Positions 1 to 8,187 of a stretch of 64,000 nucleotides of DNA are shown here, piece by piece. Every line of letters begins with the position of its first letter. The first letter of the stretch is position 1. The notes below the pieces were generated by a model. The model worked only from the letters and a program-made list of their open reading frames with translations. It was not told the DNA's origin and did no database searches. Source of the stretch: DASVTR01 sp033855775 (GTDB lineage: Bacteria; Acidobacteriota; Blastocatellia; Pyrinomonadales; Pyrinomonadaceae); contig JAWVFT010000126.1 in the NCBI GenBank assembly GCA_033855775.1, positions 1 to 64,000 of the forward strand. Reading direction: 5' to 3'. Both the position numbers and the translations under genes were made by a program.

Positions 1-760
1 ACTCGTTGGTGCCGCTCTTGGTGATGACGTTGAAGATGCCGCCCGTTGACTTGCCATACTCGGCGCCGTACGCGCCCGTCTTGATTTCCACTTCCTGCAC
101 AAACTCGAACGGCAGGTTAGCTCCCGAGCCACCGAAGGCCGGGTCGGTCGTGTTCACGCCGTCGAGAATGTAGTTGTTCTCAGGGCCGGATGAGCCTGCG
201 ACCGACGGGTCGCGGTCACGCCCCGATGCGTCGCGCAAACCTGAACGCGCAGCCGTCGGCGCGATGGAATAGAGCGACTGGACTGTGCGCTGCGTCGGGA
301 AATTGGAGAACTGCTCGGTCGAGATGTTCGTCCCCGTAGTGTTCTGCGTCGTGTCCACGGTCGCGCCCGAAGTGTCCGTCACATCCACGACGGCAGACGC
401 GCCTGCTGGCTGCAAGGCTACGTCGGCCTTCGACGATTTGGAGAGATTGACTTCGACATTATCCTGCTTGAACTCGCCGAAGCCGCTCGTCGCGGCGACG
501 CTGACCGAGTATCTTCCCGGCGGAAGATTGAGAATTTGATAACGCCCTTGGTCATCCGTCTGCGCCGACTGCGGGCGAATCAGGTTCGGGCTTGAGACGG
601 TGACGGTGACGTTCGGAACGGGCGCGCCGTTGGTGTCGGCGACAATTCCTTCAATCGTTCCCGTCGTTGATGTCTGCGCTCGCGCGCCCATCGCCACAAG
701 CAACAGGACGAGGGCGCACATCGCGCTGGTTAAGAGACGCATGGATAGTTTCATGCTCAT
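1..760 (-). CDS. TonB-dependent receptor with N-terminal carboxypeptidase-regulatory-like domain (partial, C-terminus off window)
   Basis: The gene runs off the left edge, so only about the first 253 residues are visible. The start ATG at 760 follows a good ribosome site (AAGGAAG, then ACTA). The protein opens with a signal peptide (hydrophobic run ending in ARAQ), then a beta-sandwich carboxypeptidase-regulatory-like domain (GTIEGIVADTNGAPVPNVTV, later GRYQILNLPPGRYSVSV), then the start of a plug domain with NNYILDGVNTTD and VQEVEIKTGAYGAEYGKSTG. This order is typical of the large outer-membrane receptors abundant in Acidobacteriota. It should sit in the outer membrane and bind a ligand whose identity cannot be told here. 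A second receptor of the same type lies at 37820-41158. Confidence 0.88.
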   Translation of the reverse strand, partial: MSMKLSMRLLTSAMCALVLLLVAMGARAQTSTTGTIEGIVADTNGAPVPNVTVTVSSPNLIRPQSAQTDDQGRYQILNLPPGRYSVSVAATSGFGEFKQDNVEVNLSKSSKADVALQPAGASAVVDVTDTSGATVDTTQNTTGTNISTEQFSNFPTQRTVQSLYSIAPTAARSGLRDASGRDRDPSVAGSSGPENNYILDGVNTTDPAFGGSGANLPFEFVQEVEIKTGAYGAEYGKSTGGIFNVITKSGTNE

Positions 761-1014
761 TAGTCTTCCTTTCTTTCTTCAACAATCAATGGATTCGGTA
801 GCTGGCCCGCGCGCCTCATCGCTCATCATCTGGGAAGACTTCGACAACGAAGTGTGTTGGTCGAGACGCGTTTCTCGGCTGCCAAGGAGTGCAACGTTTA
901 TGCCCGCCGCGCCGCGCGCAGACTTAAACTGATGAAGCCAAATGCGCTTAAGGAGAAAGGATGAGACGCGATGAGGCGGACTCCGGCGAAGGTTCGGAGC
1001 GGCCTTTCTTATTT

Positions 1015-1044
1015 AATAAGATTTAATGAATTGCGAATCTTATT
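1015..1044. promoter_or_regulatory. 9-bp inverted repeat in the receptor upstream region (possible operator)
   Basis: AATAAGATT at 1015-1023 is repeated as its exact reverse complement AATCTTATT at 1036-1044, with a 12-base spacer, in an AT-rich island unlike the surrounding GC-rich DNA. It lies in the 330-base gap upstream of the receptor gene (start 760) and just past the stop of the HD-GYP regulator (1091). The rest of this gap holds no gene I can support. The repeat could be an operator for the receptor or a weak hairpin; nothing decides between them. Confidence 0.35.
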
Positions 1045-1090
1045 TTCGATGGCAGAGCTTATTTTAGACGGCGGGCAAAGAGTCTTGAAT

Positions 1091-2263
1091 TTATGTGGCG
1101 TGATGCGAGAAGGCGGCCGGGGACGCGAGCGCGTTGACCGCAGATGAGAGCGTGGCTGGCGAAGCTTTGCGGCTGTCGCTCGCGGGCTGCGGGCTTGAGG
1201 CTTTCTCTAAAGAGGCGGCGCGCAGTCGCTCCCAATCTCCGGGCGGGATGCGGCGGAAGGCCGCGACGACTTGCGGGTCGAACTGGCGGCCCGCGTAAGT
1301 CTCCAGTTCCGCGATAGCCGATTCGTAAGGCTTGCCCGCGCGATACACGCGGTCGCTGGTGATGGCGTCGAAGGCGTCTGCGACGGCGAAGACGCGCGCG
1401 TTCAAGTCAATCGCGGAGCCTTTCAATCCGCGCGGATAGCCGGAGCCGTCCCACTTCTCGTGATGCTCCCCGACGACGCGCGCCGCTCCTTCCAGAAACT
1501 TGATGCCGCGCAATATGCTCTGGCCGAGCGACGGGTGCTCGCGCATCTGTCGCCATTCCTCCGCCGTCAAAGGCGCGGGCTTGCGCAGCACGGCGTCCGC
1601 GATTCCTATCTTGCCGATGTCATGAAGGAGCGCGCCAAATTCCAGCGAGCGCAGTTGCTCTTCGTCCAACCCCAACTCGCTGCCAAGACGCAAACTGAAA
1701 CTGACGACGCGCTCCGAATGGCCGTGCGTGTCGCGGTCGCGCGTTTCCAGCGCGACGGCCAGAGCCTTGAGCGTCGAGCGATAGGAATCCTCAATCGTCA
1801 GCAGAGCTTTGTTGAGTTCGCGCGTGCGCTGCTCGATTAAATCTTCAAGATAGTTTTCATAACGACGCCTCGATTGCAGCAGCCTGTGATGTTCGAGCGC
1901 GCGACGGATGATGAGTTCGACGTGATTGAGGTCAAACGGTTTCATGATGTAGTCGAAGGCTCCGACGCGCAAGGCTTCGACGGCGCTTTCGATGGTCTGC
2001 GTCCCGCTAATCATGATGATGGCCGTCTCCGGCGAACGGGCCAGCACGAGCGGAACCATCTCCAACCCGCTCATCCCGTCCATCGTGATGTCGCTCACGA
2101 TGAGGTCGAACGCTCTGGCATCCAACAACGCCAGAGCCTCTTCGGCTGAACCGACCGCCGTGCAGTCGTAAGACCCGCACAAACAATCTTGCAGGACTCT
2201 TGTGACTTCAACTTCATCATCGGCAATCAGCAGGCTCGCTTTACACGTTTGTGGCTCAGACAT
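1091..2263 (-). CDS. HD-GYP response regulator (probable cyclic-di-GMP phosphodiesterase)
   Basis: The protein has 390 residues. Residues 1-125 form a receiver domain with the acidic pocket at D15/D16, the phosphoacceptor D58 in LIVSDITMDG and the conserved K108. A short helical linker follows, then an HD-GYP domain with the HD pair at 214-215 (LLHDIGKIG), EHHEKWDG and the GYP triplet at 275-277. HD-GYP proteins hydrolyse cyclic di-GMP, so phosphorylation by an unidentified histidine kinase probably controls this activity. The last 50 residues are Ala/Ser-rich and probably disordered. It stands alone; the nearest kinase in the window is the hybrid kinase at 8188. A related HD-GYP protein without receiver is at 41477. 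Confidence 0.9.
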   Translation of the reverse strand: MSEPQTCKASLLIADDEVEVTRVLQDCLCGSYDCTAVGSAEEALALLDARAFDLIVSDITMDGMSGLEMVPLVLARSPETAIIMISGTQTIESAVEALRVGAFDYIMKPFDLNHVELIIRRALEHHRLLQSRRRYENYLEDLIEQRTRELNKALLTIEDSYRSTLKALAVALETRDRDTHGHSERVVSFSLRLGSELGLDEEQLRSLEFGALLHDIGKIGIADAVLRKPAPLTAEEWRQMREHPSLGQSILRGIKFLEGAARVVGEHHEKWDGSGYPRGLKGSAIDLNARVFAVADAFDAITSDRVYRAGKPYESAIAELETYAGRQFDPQVVAAFRRIPPGDWERLRAASLEKASSPQPASDSRKASPATLSSAVNALASPAAFSHHAT

Positions 2264-3005
2264 GATTCACACCCCATTATTCGCCCTTTGTTCGAACACC
2301 GATGACCACAGTTTTAGCTTTCGTCGCCGGAGAGAGAATCCGCTGCCCTTCAACTTCATGAACAGCTTCGAGCAACGCCTTACCAGAGTTTATTGGGAGA
2401 AGCGACAACGCCCACAGCAACAGTCATGCCGACTCAAAGCAAACGCCGCCCGCGCGTCCAACAGTGGATGAAAAGGATGACGATTTGACCTCTGCGACTT
2501 CATGCTGCTTGAACGTTTGCGCGCGTCAAGCAGAAGCCATTCAAGCGATAAACAAAAGCCGCCTGAGCCTGCTTTGACCGGATGAAAGACCTGCCCGCCG
2601 CTCGCTTGGCGAACCTGATAAACGACGAAGACGTGTGGCATAATGCTGCGGCATAATCTAAGGCGAGGCTTTCTGCGGCAGAGCTTCGCTCCGGCGCGCT
2701 ATCGCAATTTCCTCATCGGAAAAGCCCACGGGGCGACAAAACATCATGGCTTGCTTCACTGCACAAAAAGCAATGTGGCGAGTCTTCTCTTTGCCTGCCA
2801 GCAAGATAGCCCGCATGCGCCGGATGGTTTGCTCACGACTTCGGTCTTGAGTCGCGCTTGAATCCGGCGGAGCTTGGTCGTGCCTGAAGATGCGCCAAAC
2901 CATTTAGCCTTGAGGTATGAATTTTGCCACATGCCCCACGCGACCGGAATCCCCCCAAAGCCTTCATCGCTGCCAGTTTTCTAGCCTGCGCGAAGGGAAA
3001 GTCAG
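2264..3005. other. Intergenic region without a supported gene
   Basis: This 740-base gap holds only short open frames on both strands with no ribosome site, no recognisable domain and no consistent codon pattern. It probably carries the divergent upstream regions of the HD-GYP regulator and the first subtilase. No convincing promoter boxes were found. Confidence 0.5.
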
Positions 3006-4934
3006 GTGAAAAACTACAAGTTCATTCGTGTCGTTGGCGTGCTGCTTCTGCTTTTGCTGCTCGTCAATGGGCCGTTTGACTTTCGCATTCAGCCGAGCGC
3101 GAGAGCACGCGTTCGGCCCAACTTGCACAGCAAGCTCTCGCGTGATTTGCGCGCGCGCGTGCGCGACGCTCAGGGGCGCGAGCGCGTGACGGCCATCGTC
3201 CAGTTTAACCAGACGAATAGCGACCTGCTCGATTCCCTCTTGCAAGGCCACAACGCCAAGCTGCTGCGCAATTTTCGTAATCTGAACGCGCGCGTCGTCA
3301 ATCTGCCGCTCGATGCTCTGGAATCTCTGGCCGAGCGAAACGAGGTCAACTACATCTCTCTCGATAGAAGCATCACGGCGGCGGGCCACCTTTCAACGAC
3401 GACCGGCGCGGACGCCGTGCGGACGCAGACCATTATCTCTTCGCTCGGACTGCCGCTCAACGTGACGCTCGACGGCAGCGGCGTCGGCATCGCCGTTCTC
3501 GATTCCGGCATTGACGACAATCACAGTTCCTTCAAAGACGATCTTGGATTGAGCCGCGTCGTCGTCAGTCAGGATTTCACGGGCGAGAACCGGACAGACG
3601 ACCCTTACGGGCACGGCACGCACGTCGCGTCGGCTGCCGCAGGCAATGGCCAGTCGTCCGGCATCGCCTACACCGGCATCGCGCCCAACGCGAAAATCAT
3701 CAACCTGCGCGTGCTCGACTCCGAAGGCTTCGGCACGACCGCTTCGCTCTTGAACGCGCTCGATTGGGCGTTGACCAATCGCCAGCTTTACAACATCCGC
3801 GTCGTTAACATGAGCCTCGGCACAGAGGCCATTGATTCTTACAGGAACGACCCCGTTTGCCAGATGGTGCGCCGTCTGGTTGACGCGGGCGTGGTGGTGG
3901 TCGCGGCGGCTGGCAACAACGGCAAGGACGCCGACAACAACAAAATCTACGGGCGCATACACTCGCCCGGCAACGAGCCTGCGGCCATCACCGTCGGCGC
4001 GTCGAACAGCATGGGGACGGACACGCGCTCAGACGATGTGTTGACGACCTACAGTTCGCGCGGGCCGACGCGCAGCTACATGACGGACGAGAGCGGCGTC
4101 AACCACTACGACAATTTGATGAAGCCCGATATGGTCGCGCCCGGCAATCGCGTCGTCTGGGCGCAGGCGCGCGACAATCACATCGTCACGCAGCACCCGG
4201 AACTCGATGCCAACAACAGTTCCGTCAACAGTCGCAAGATGATGTACTTGAGCGGCTCGTCCATGTCCACGCCCATCGTTGCGGGCGCGAGCGCGCTGCT
4301 GCTGCAACTCAAGCCGCAACTGACGCCGAATCTCGTCAAGATGATTTTGATGTACACGGCCCAACCGCTCGCGGGCTTCAACCAGTTTGAGCAAGGCGCG
4401 GGCGAGATTAATCTTGAGGGCGCGGTGCGCCTTGCCACACTCGTGCGCGACGATACGACGCTGGCCCAAGTCGGCGACGCGCTCTTGACGGGAAGCGCGC
4501 CCGCCCCGAACACGACCATCGAGGGCTACTCGTTCAACTGGTCGCAGGGCATCATTCTCAACCACGCTTCGGCGTCCGGCCTCGAACTCATCACAGATTA
4601 CCAGCGAATCTACGGCGCGGGACTGACGCTCGGCGACGGCGTTTTTGAATACTACGAGAGCCAGTCTCTCAACCCTCAACTCGTGACCGGCGGCGTCGCA
4701 CTCGGCGATAGCGTCCTGACCAGCGACGGCGCGAGCCTTTCGAGTGGCGTGCCTTTCATGGGCAACGAGATGCTGCTCGGCGACGGCATCGTCATCGGCG
4801 ACGGCATCGTCATCGGTGACGGCATAGTGATTGGCGACGGCATCATCGTCGGCGATGGAATTGTGATTGGCGACGCCAGATTGCAGGCGCAATCGGCGAT
4901 GATTGGCGGGGACGCGACGCCCGCGATGAGATAA
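3006..4934 (+). CDS. Secreted subtilisin-like serine protease (S8) with C-terminal hexapeptide repeats
   Basis: The protein has 642 residues from a GTG start; the matching GTG of its paralogue at 5190 supports this start. A signal peptide (LLLLLLVNGPF) is followed by an inhibitor-I9-like propeptide, then the S8 catalytic domain with Asp166 (AVLDSGID), His206 (GHGTHVAS) and Ser419 (GSSMSTP). The oxyanion Asn is in AAAGNNG. After the catalytic domain comes a tail of about 150 residues ending in five near-perfect GDGIVI hexapeptides (residues 592-621). It is expected to be exported and to cleave proteins outside the cytoplasm. The next gene is a close paralogue, so the pair arose by tandem duplication. 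The role of the tail is unknown. Confidence 0.93.
   Translation: MKNYKFIRVVGVLLLLLLLVNGPFDFRIQPSARARVRPNLHSKLSRDLRARVRDAQGRERVTAIVQFNQTNSDLLDSLLQGHNAKLLRNFRNLNARVVNLPLDALESLAERNEVNYISLDRSITAAGHLSTTTGADAVRTQTIISSLGLPLNVTLDGSGVGIAVLDSGIDDNHSSFKDDLGLSRVVVSQDFTGENRTDDPYGHGTHVASAAAGNGQSSGIAYTGIAPNAKIINLRVLDSEGFGTTASLLNALDWALTNRQLYNIRVVNMSLGTEAIDSYRNDPVCQMVRRLVDAGVVVVAAAGNNGKDADNNKIYGRIHSPGNEPAAITVGASNSMGTDTRSDDVLTTYSSRGPTRSYMTDESGVNHYDNLMKPDMVAPGNRVVWAQARDNHIVTQHPELDANNSSVNSRKMMYLSGSSMSTPIVAGASALLLQLKPQLTPNLVKMILMYTAQPLAGFNQFEQGAGEINLEGAVRLATLVRDDTTLAQVGDALLTGSAPAPNTTIEGYSFNWSQGIILNHASASGLELITDYQRIYGAGLTLGDGVFEYYESQSLNPQLVTGGVALGDSVLTSDGASLSSGVPFMGNEMLLGDGIVIGDGIVIGDGIVIGDGIIVGDGIVIGDARLQAQSAMIGGDATPAMR
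4779..4874 (+). repeat. 18-bp tandem repeat coding for GDGIVI hexapeptides
   Basis: Five in-frame 18-bp units (GGCGACGGCATCGTCATC and variants) encode GDGIVI, GDGIVI, GDGIVI, GDGIIV and GDGIVI, then a sixth unit begins as GDA. The first two units are identical at DNA level; later ones differ mostly at third positions, which suggests selection on the protein sequence. The pattern resembles the I-G-x-x-x-x hexapeptide of left-handed beta-helix proteins. Confidence 0.9.
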
Positions 4935-5189
4935 GTTTGGTTTGACGGCTCGCGGCGTGGGCTTTCGCGCGTCGCGTTCGCCGCTGTCGGCCCTCTCCCA
5001 AGGTGTTAGGTTAGACCTCGCGTTTGATGGGTTAGCTCTCTCGCTTTTTGAAGAGCGACGCTCTTGGCATTCAGGCAAAAGTTCAAATGGGTACGGGTCT
5101 TGTGATGCCCTACCGAAGCAAAGGCTCTGAAGCGCGTTCGGCGCGTGTTCGTTCTCATTCCCACGAGCCGTTGCAAAAGGAGGAATCAG

Positions 5190-7139
5190 GTGAAAAAGTC
5201 GGAACCATTATGGGGTGTGCGATGGATTGTTCTTCCCCTGTTGCTGTGTTCGCTGTTGAGCGGCCACGTGATGACCGAACGCGCGAGCGCGCAGTCAACG
5301 ACGGGCTTTCCGCTCGGCGGCTTAATGCTGAGCGAGCGGGAGGACAAAGTTTCGCCGGACCTTTTGGAGAAGGCGCGCGACCGGCGCACGCGCGAGACGC
5401 GCACCCGCGTGATTCTGCAACTCAACGATGAAGAGAGCGCTGCGATTGAAGAGTTGCTTCAGAGCTACGGCGGGCGCGTCACGCGTCGCTTCCATCAGTT
5501 CAACACGCGTTCGCTCGAACTGCCCGCGCGGCTCGTCGAATGGCTGGCCACGCGCAGCGAAGTGCGCTTCATCTCGCCCGACAGAGAAAACATTCCCTCC
5601 GGCCACATCTCTTTGACGACCGGCGCAGACCTCGTGCGTGACCTGAGCGGCTCGAACAATAGCGGGCTTGACGGCACGGGCATCGGCATCGCCGTCCTCG
5701 ATTCCGGCATTGACACGGCGCATCGCGCGTTCGTTGACAGAGGCCACAACCTGCGCGTCGTCTACAGCAAGGATTTCACGGGCGAGAACCGGACGGACGA
5801 CCCCTTCGGCCACGGCACGCACGTCGCGTCCATCGCCGCAGGCAACGGGCGCATCGCGGGCGGGCAATACATCGGCATCGCGCCCAACGCCAATCTCATC
5901 AACCTGCGCGTGCTCAACTCGCAGGGCGTCGGCTCGACCTCCGCCGTGCTCAGCGCGCTCGACTGGATAATGACCAATCGCGCCGCCTACAACATCCGCG
6001 TCGTCAATATGAGCCTCGGCGCGCCCGCCGTCGAAACGTATCGCAACGACCCCATCTGTCGCGCCGTGCGCCGTCTGGTTGACGCGGGCGTAGTGGTCGT
6101 CGCAGCGGCTGGCAACAACGGCAGGAACAGTGAGGGACAAAAAATTTACGGGCAGATTCACAGCCCCGGCAACGAGCCTTCGGCCCTGACTGTCGGCGCG
6201 AGCAACACCTACGGGACGGACGCGCGCTCGGACGACACTGTGGCCAGCTTCAGTTCGCGCGGCCCGACGCGCAGTTCATGGGTGGACTCGCTCGGCATAC
6301 GCCGCTACGACAGCTTGATTAAGCCCGACATGGTTGCTCCCGGCAACAAGCTCGTCTATGCCGAAGCCGAAGATAATCTGCTCGTCACGCAGCACCCGGA
6401 ACTCGACGCGGGCGTCAGTCCCAACGACACGCGCAAGATGATGTTCATGAACGGCTCGTCAATGGCGACTCCTGTGGTCGCGGGCGCGAGCGCGTTGCTG
6501 CTGCAAGCCAACCCGACGCTCACGCCGAATCTCGTCAAGATGATTTTGATGTACACGGCGCAGCCGCTCGCTGGCTTCAACATGCTCGAACAGGGCGCGG
6601 GCGAGATTAACCTTGAGGGCGCGGTGCGCCTTGCGAAACTCGTCAGGACAGACCTCAACGCAGGGACGCCGCTCGGCTCGCCGCTCTTGACCAGTTCCGC
6701 GTTGCCCACTCCAAACACGACCATCGCGGGCCAGTCGTTTAGCTGGTCGCAAGGCATCCTCGCCAATCGCTCCACGGCGAGCGGCCCGAATCTCATCGCT
6801 CGTTACCAGAAGATTTACCGGACGGGCATCATCTTCGGCGACGCCGTGCAGACCTCCAACGGCATCATCTTCGGCGATGCGACGCTCGTGTCCAGCGGCA
6901 TCATCTTCGGCGACAGCATCCTGACCAGCAACGGCGGCACGCTGACGCAAGGCACGACGTTCCTCGGCGCGGGCGCGCTTTCCGGCGACGGCATTATCTT
7001 CGGCGACGGAATCATCTTCGGCGATGCGACGCTGCGCGGCGATGCCGTCACGCAGGCGCAATCGGCGACGGCCAATGGCGACAATACTTCTACGATGCAG
7101 TTGGAAGCGGACACCGGCGAAGACGACGCAGGCTATTGA
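5190..7139 (+). CDS. Secreted subtilisin-like serine protease (S8), paralogue of the preceding gene
   Basis: GTG at 5190 is the start: it follows a strong AGGAGG site (5180-5185) and opens a clear signal peptide (MKKSEPLWGV, hydrophobic run, ERASAQS). This gives 649 residues; a longer frame from 5145 would place 15 residues before the signal. The catalytic triad is Asp171 (AVLDSGID), His211 (GHGTHVAS) and Ser424 (GSSMATP). A propeptide precedes the domain. The C-terminal tail carries three 12-residue units GIIFGD(A/S)xxxxSN (residues 546-581), then GDGIIFGDGIIFGDA, so the tail keeps a 6-residue period like its neighbour. The gene lies 255 bases after the first subtilase, with no gene between them. 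Confidence 0.94.
   Translation: MKKSEPLWGVRWIVLPLLLCSLLSGHVMTERASAQSTTGFPLGGLMLSEREDKVSPDLLEKARDRRTRETRTRVILQLNDEESAAIEELLQSYGGRVTRRFHQFNTRSLELPARLVEWLATRSEVRFISPDRENIPSGHISLTTGADLVRDLSGSNNSGLDGTGIGIAVLDSGIDTAHRAFVDRGHNLRVVYSKDFTGENRTDDPFGHGTHVASIAAGNGRIAGGQYIGIAPNANLINLRVLNSQGVGSTSAVLSALDWIMTNRAAYNIRVVNMSLGAPAVETYRNDPICRAVRRLVDAGVVVVAAAGNNGRNSEGQKIYGQIHSPGNEPSALTVGASNTYGTDARSDDTVASFSSRGPTRSSWVDSLGIRRYDSLIKPDMVAPGNKLVYAEAEDNLLVTQHPELDAGVSPNDTRKMMFMNGSSMATPVVAGASALLLQANPTLTPNLVKMILMYTAQPLAGFNMLEQGAGEINLEGAVRLAKLVRTDLNAGTPLGSPLLTSSALPTPNTTIAGQSFSWSQGILANRSTASGPNLIARYQKIYRTGIIFGDAVQTSNGIIFGDATLVSSGIIFGDSILTSNGGTLTQGTTFLGAGALSGDGIIFGDGIIFGDATLRGDAVTQAQSATANGDNTSTMQLEADTGEDDAGY
6825..6932 (+). repeat. 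36-bp tandem repeat in the second subtilase tail
   Basis: Three consecutive in-frame 36-bp units each start GGCATCATCTTCGGCGA and encode GIIFGD followed by six variable residues. Two shorter units encoding GDGIIF occur at about 6987-7022. The 12-residue period is twice the hexapeptide period of the first subtilase tail. Confidence 0.85.
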
Positions 7140-7211
7140 AACTCTTCGCCATTGATTCGCGTCTCGCTGGTCTTTGGCTCTAAACACTACTTTCTGAAGA
7201 GAGACTGAAAG

Positions 7212-8126
7212 ATGGCGACACCCCGACAAATGAAAATCACGGAGCCGCACGACGCGCTGGCCCGGACGCCAGCCGCCGTCTGCCTCCCAAACGTTCAACC
7301 GCTGAACGACGCGCACGCCGCCGAAGCTCTCGGCTTTCTGGCGACGCGCAACGTTGACAGCATCTACATGACCGGGCTGATTCAAGACAACGGCGTCGAG
7401 AGCCCGCTCAATCGCGGCGCGTTCTACGCCGCCCGCGGCGCGACGAGCGGCGAGCTTGAAGGCGTGGCTCTCATCGGTCATGCGACGCTCGTCGAAGCCC
7501 GCACGGAGGGCGCGCTCAAGGCTTTCGCTTCGTTGGCCAAAGAGCATCCGCACGCGCACGTCATCGTCGGGCGGCAGGATAAGATTGAAAGTTTCTGGAA
7601 CTACTACGGCCAGGGCGGGCAGCGACCGCGACAAATCTGCCGCGAGTTGCTCCTCGAACAACGCTTGCCCATAAGCACGCTCGAACCCGTGCCGGAGCTT
7701 CGACAGGCGACGCTCGCGGACATGGAATTGATTGTCCCGGTCAACGCTTTGATGGCCGAGGAAGAGAGCAACGTGAACCCGCTCGTGGCGGACGCGGCGG
7801 GCTTTCGTGCGCGCTTGCGGCGCAGAATCGAGCAGGGGCGCGTCTGGGTTTGGACGACAGGCGGGCGGTTGGTTTTCAAGGTTGACGTGATGGCGGAAGC
7901 GGCGGACGTGACTTACCTTGAAGGCGTTTACGTGCGCCCCGACGAGCGCGGGCGCGGCTACGGGGCGCGCTGCCTGTCGCAACTGGGCCGCCACTTTTTA
8001 GACCACGAGCGCGTCGTCTGCCTGCTCGTCAACGAACACAACAAGGACGCGCAGGTCTTCTTCTTCAAGGCCGGTTACAAGTTGCGCAGTTGCTACGACA
8101 CAATCTTTTTGCAGCCGGAGAATTGA
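7212..8126 (+). CDS. GNAT-family N-acetyltransferase
   Basis: The protein has 304 residues. The C-terminal half is a GNAT domain: the acetyl-CoA pyrophosphate loop is VRPDERGRGYGARCL at about 241-255, preceded by the beta-strand TYLEGVYV and followed by ALLVNE-like LLVNEHNKDAQVFFFKAGY. The N-terminal half resembles the DUF4081-type domain that precedes some GNATs. It should transfer an acetyl group from acetyl-CoA to an amine; the acceptor is unknown. A purine-rich stretch (GAGAGACTGAAAG) precedes the ATG. It sits 62 bases upstream of the hybrid kinase on the same strand and may share its transcript. Confidence 0.82.
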   Translation: MATPRQMKITEPHDALARTPAAVCLPNVQPLNDAHAAEALGFLATRNVDSIYMTGLIQDNGVESPLNRGAFYAARGATSGELEGVALIGHATLVEARTEGALKAFASLAKEHPHAHVIVGRQDKIESFWNYYGQGGQRPRQICRELLLEQRLPISTLEPVPELRQATLADMELIVPVNALMAEEESNVNPLVADAAGFRARLRRRIEQGRVWVWTTGGRLVFKVDVMAEAADVTYLEGVYVRPDERGRGYGARCLSQLGRHFLDHERVVCLLVNEHNKDAQVFFFKAGYKLRSCYDTIFLQPEN

Positions 8127-8187
8127 TTGAACTGCGCCGGGAGAGACGCTGGAGGAAGCGGCCAACACATTCACGGGAGAGGTTGGA

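Noticed and set aside
2390..2903. Several short frames in the gap before the first subtilase
   Set aside because: None has a ribosome site or a recognised motif, and they overlap on opposite strands.
4029..5078. Long open frame on the minus strand opposite the first subtilase
   Set aside because: It is antisense to a clear protease with complete motifs. It is rich in Arg, Ala and Val, as frames opposite GC-rich coding DNA are, and has no domain or ribosome site.
6459..7994. Open frame of 511 codons on the minus strand across the second subtilase and the GNAT gene
   Set aside because: It spans two genes with recognised products and has no signature or start context. GC-rich codon bias leaves the opposite strand open.
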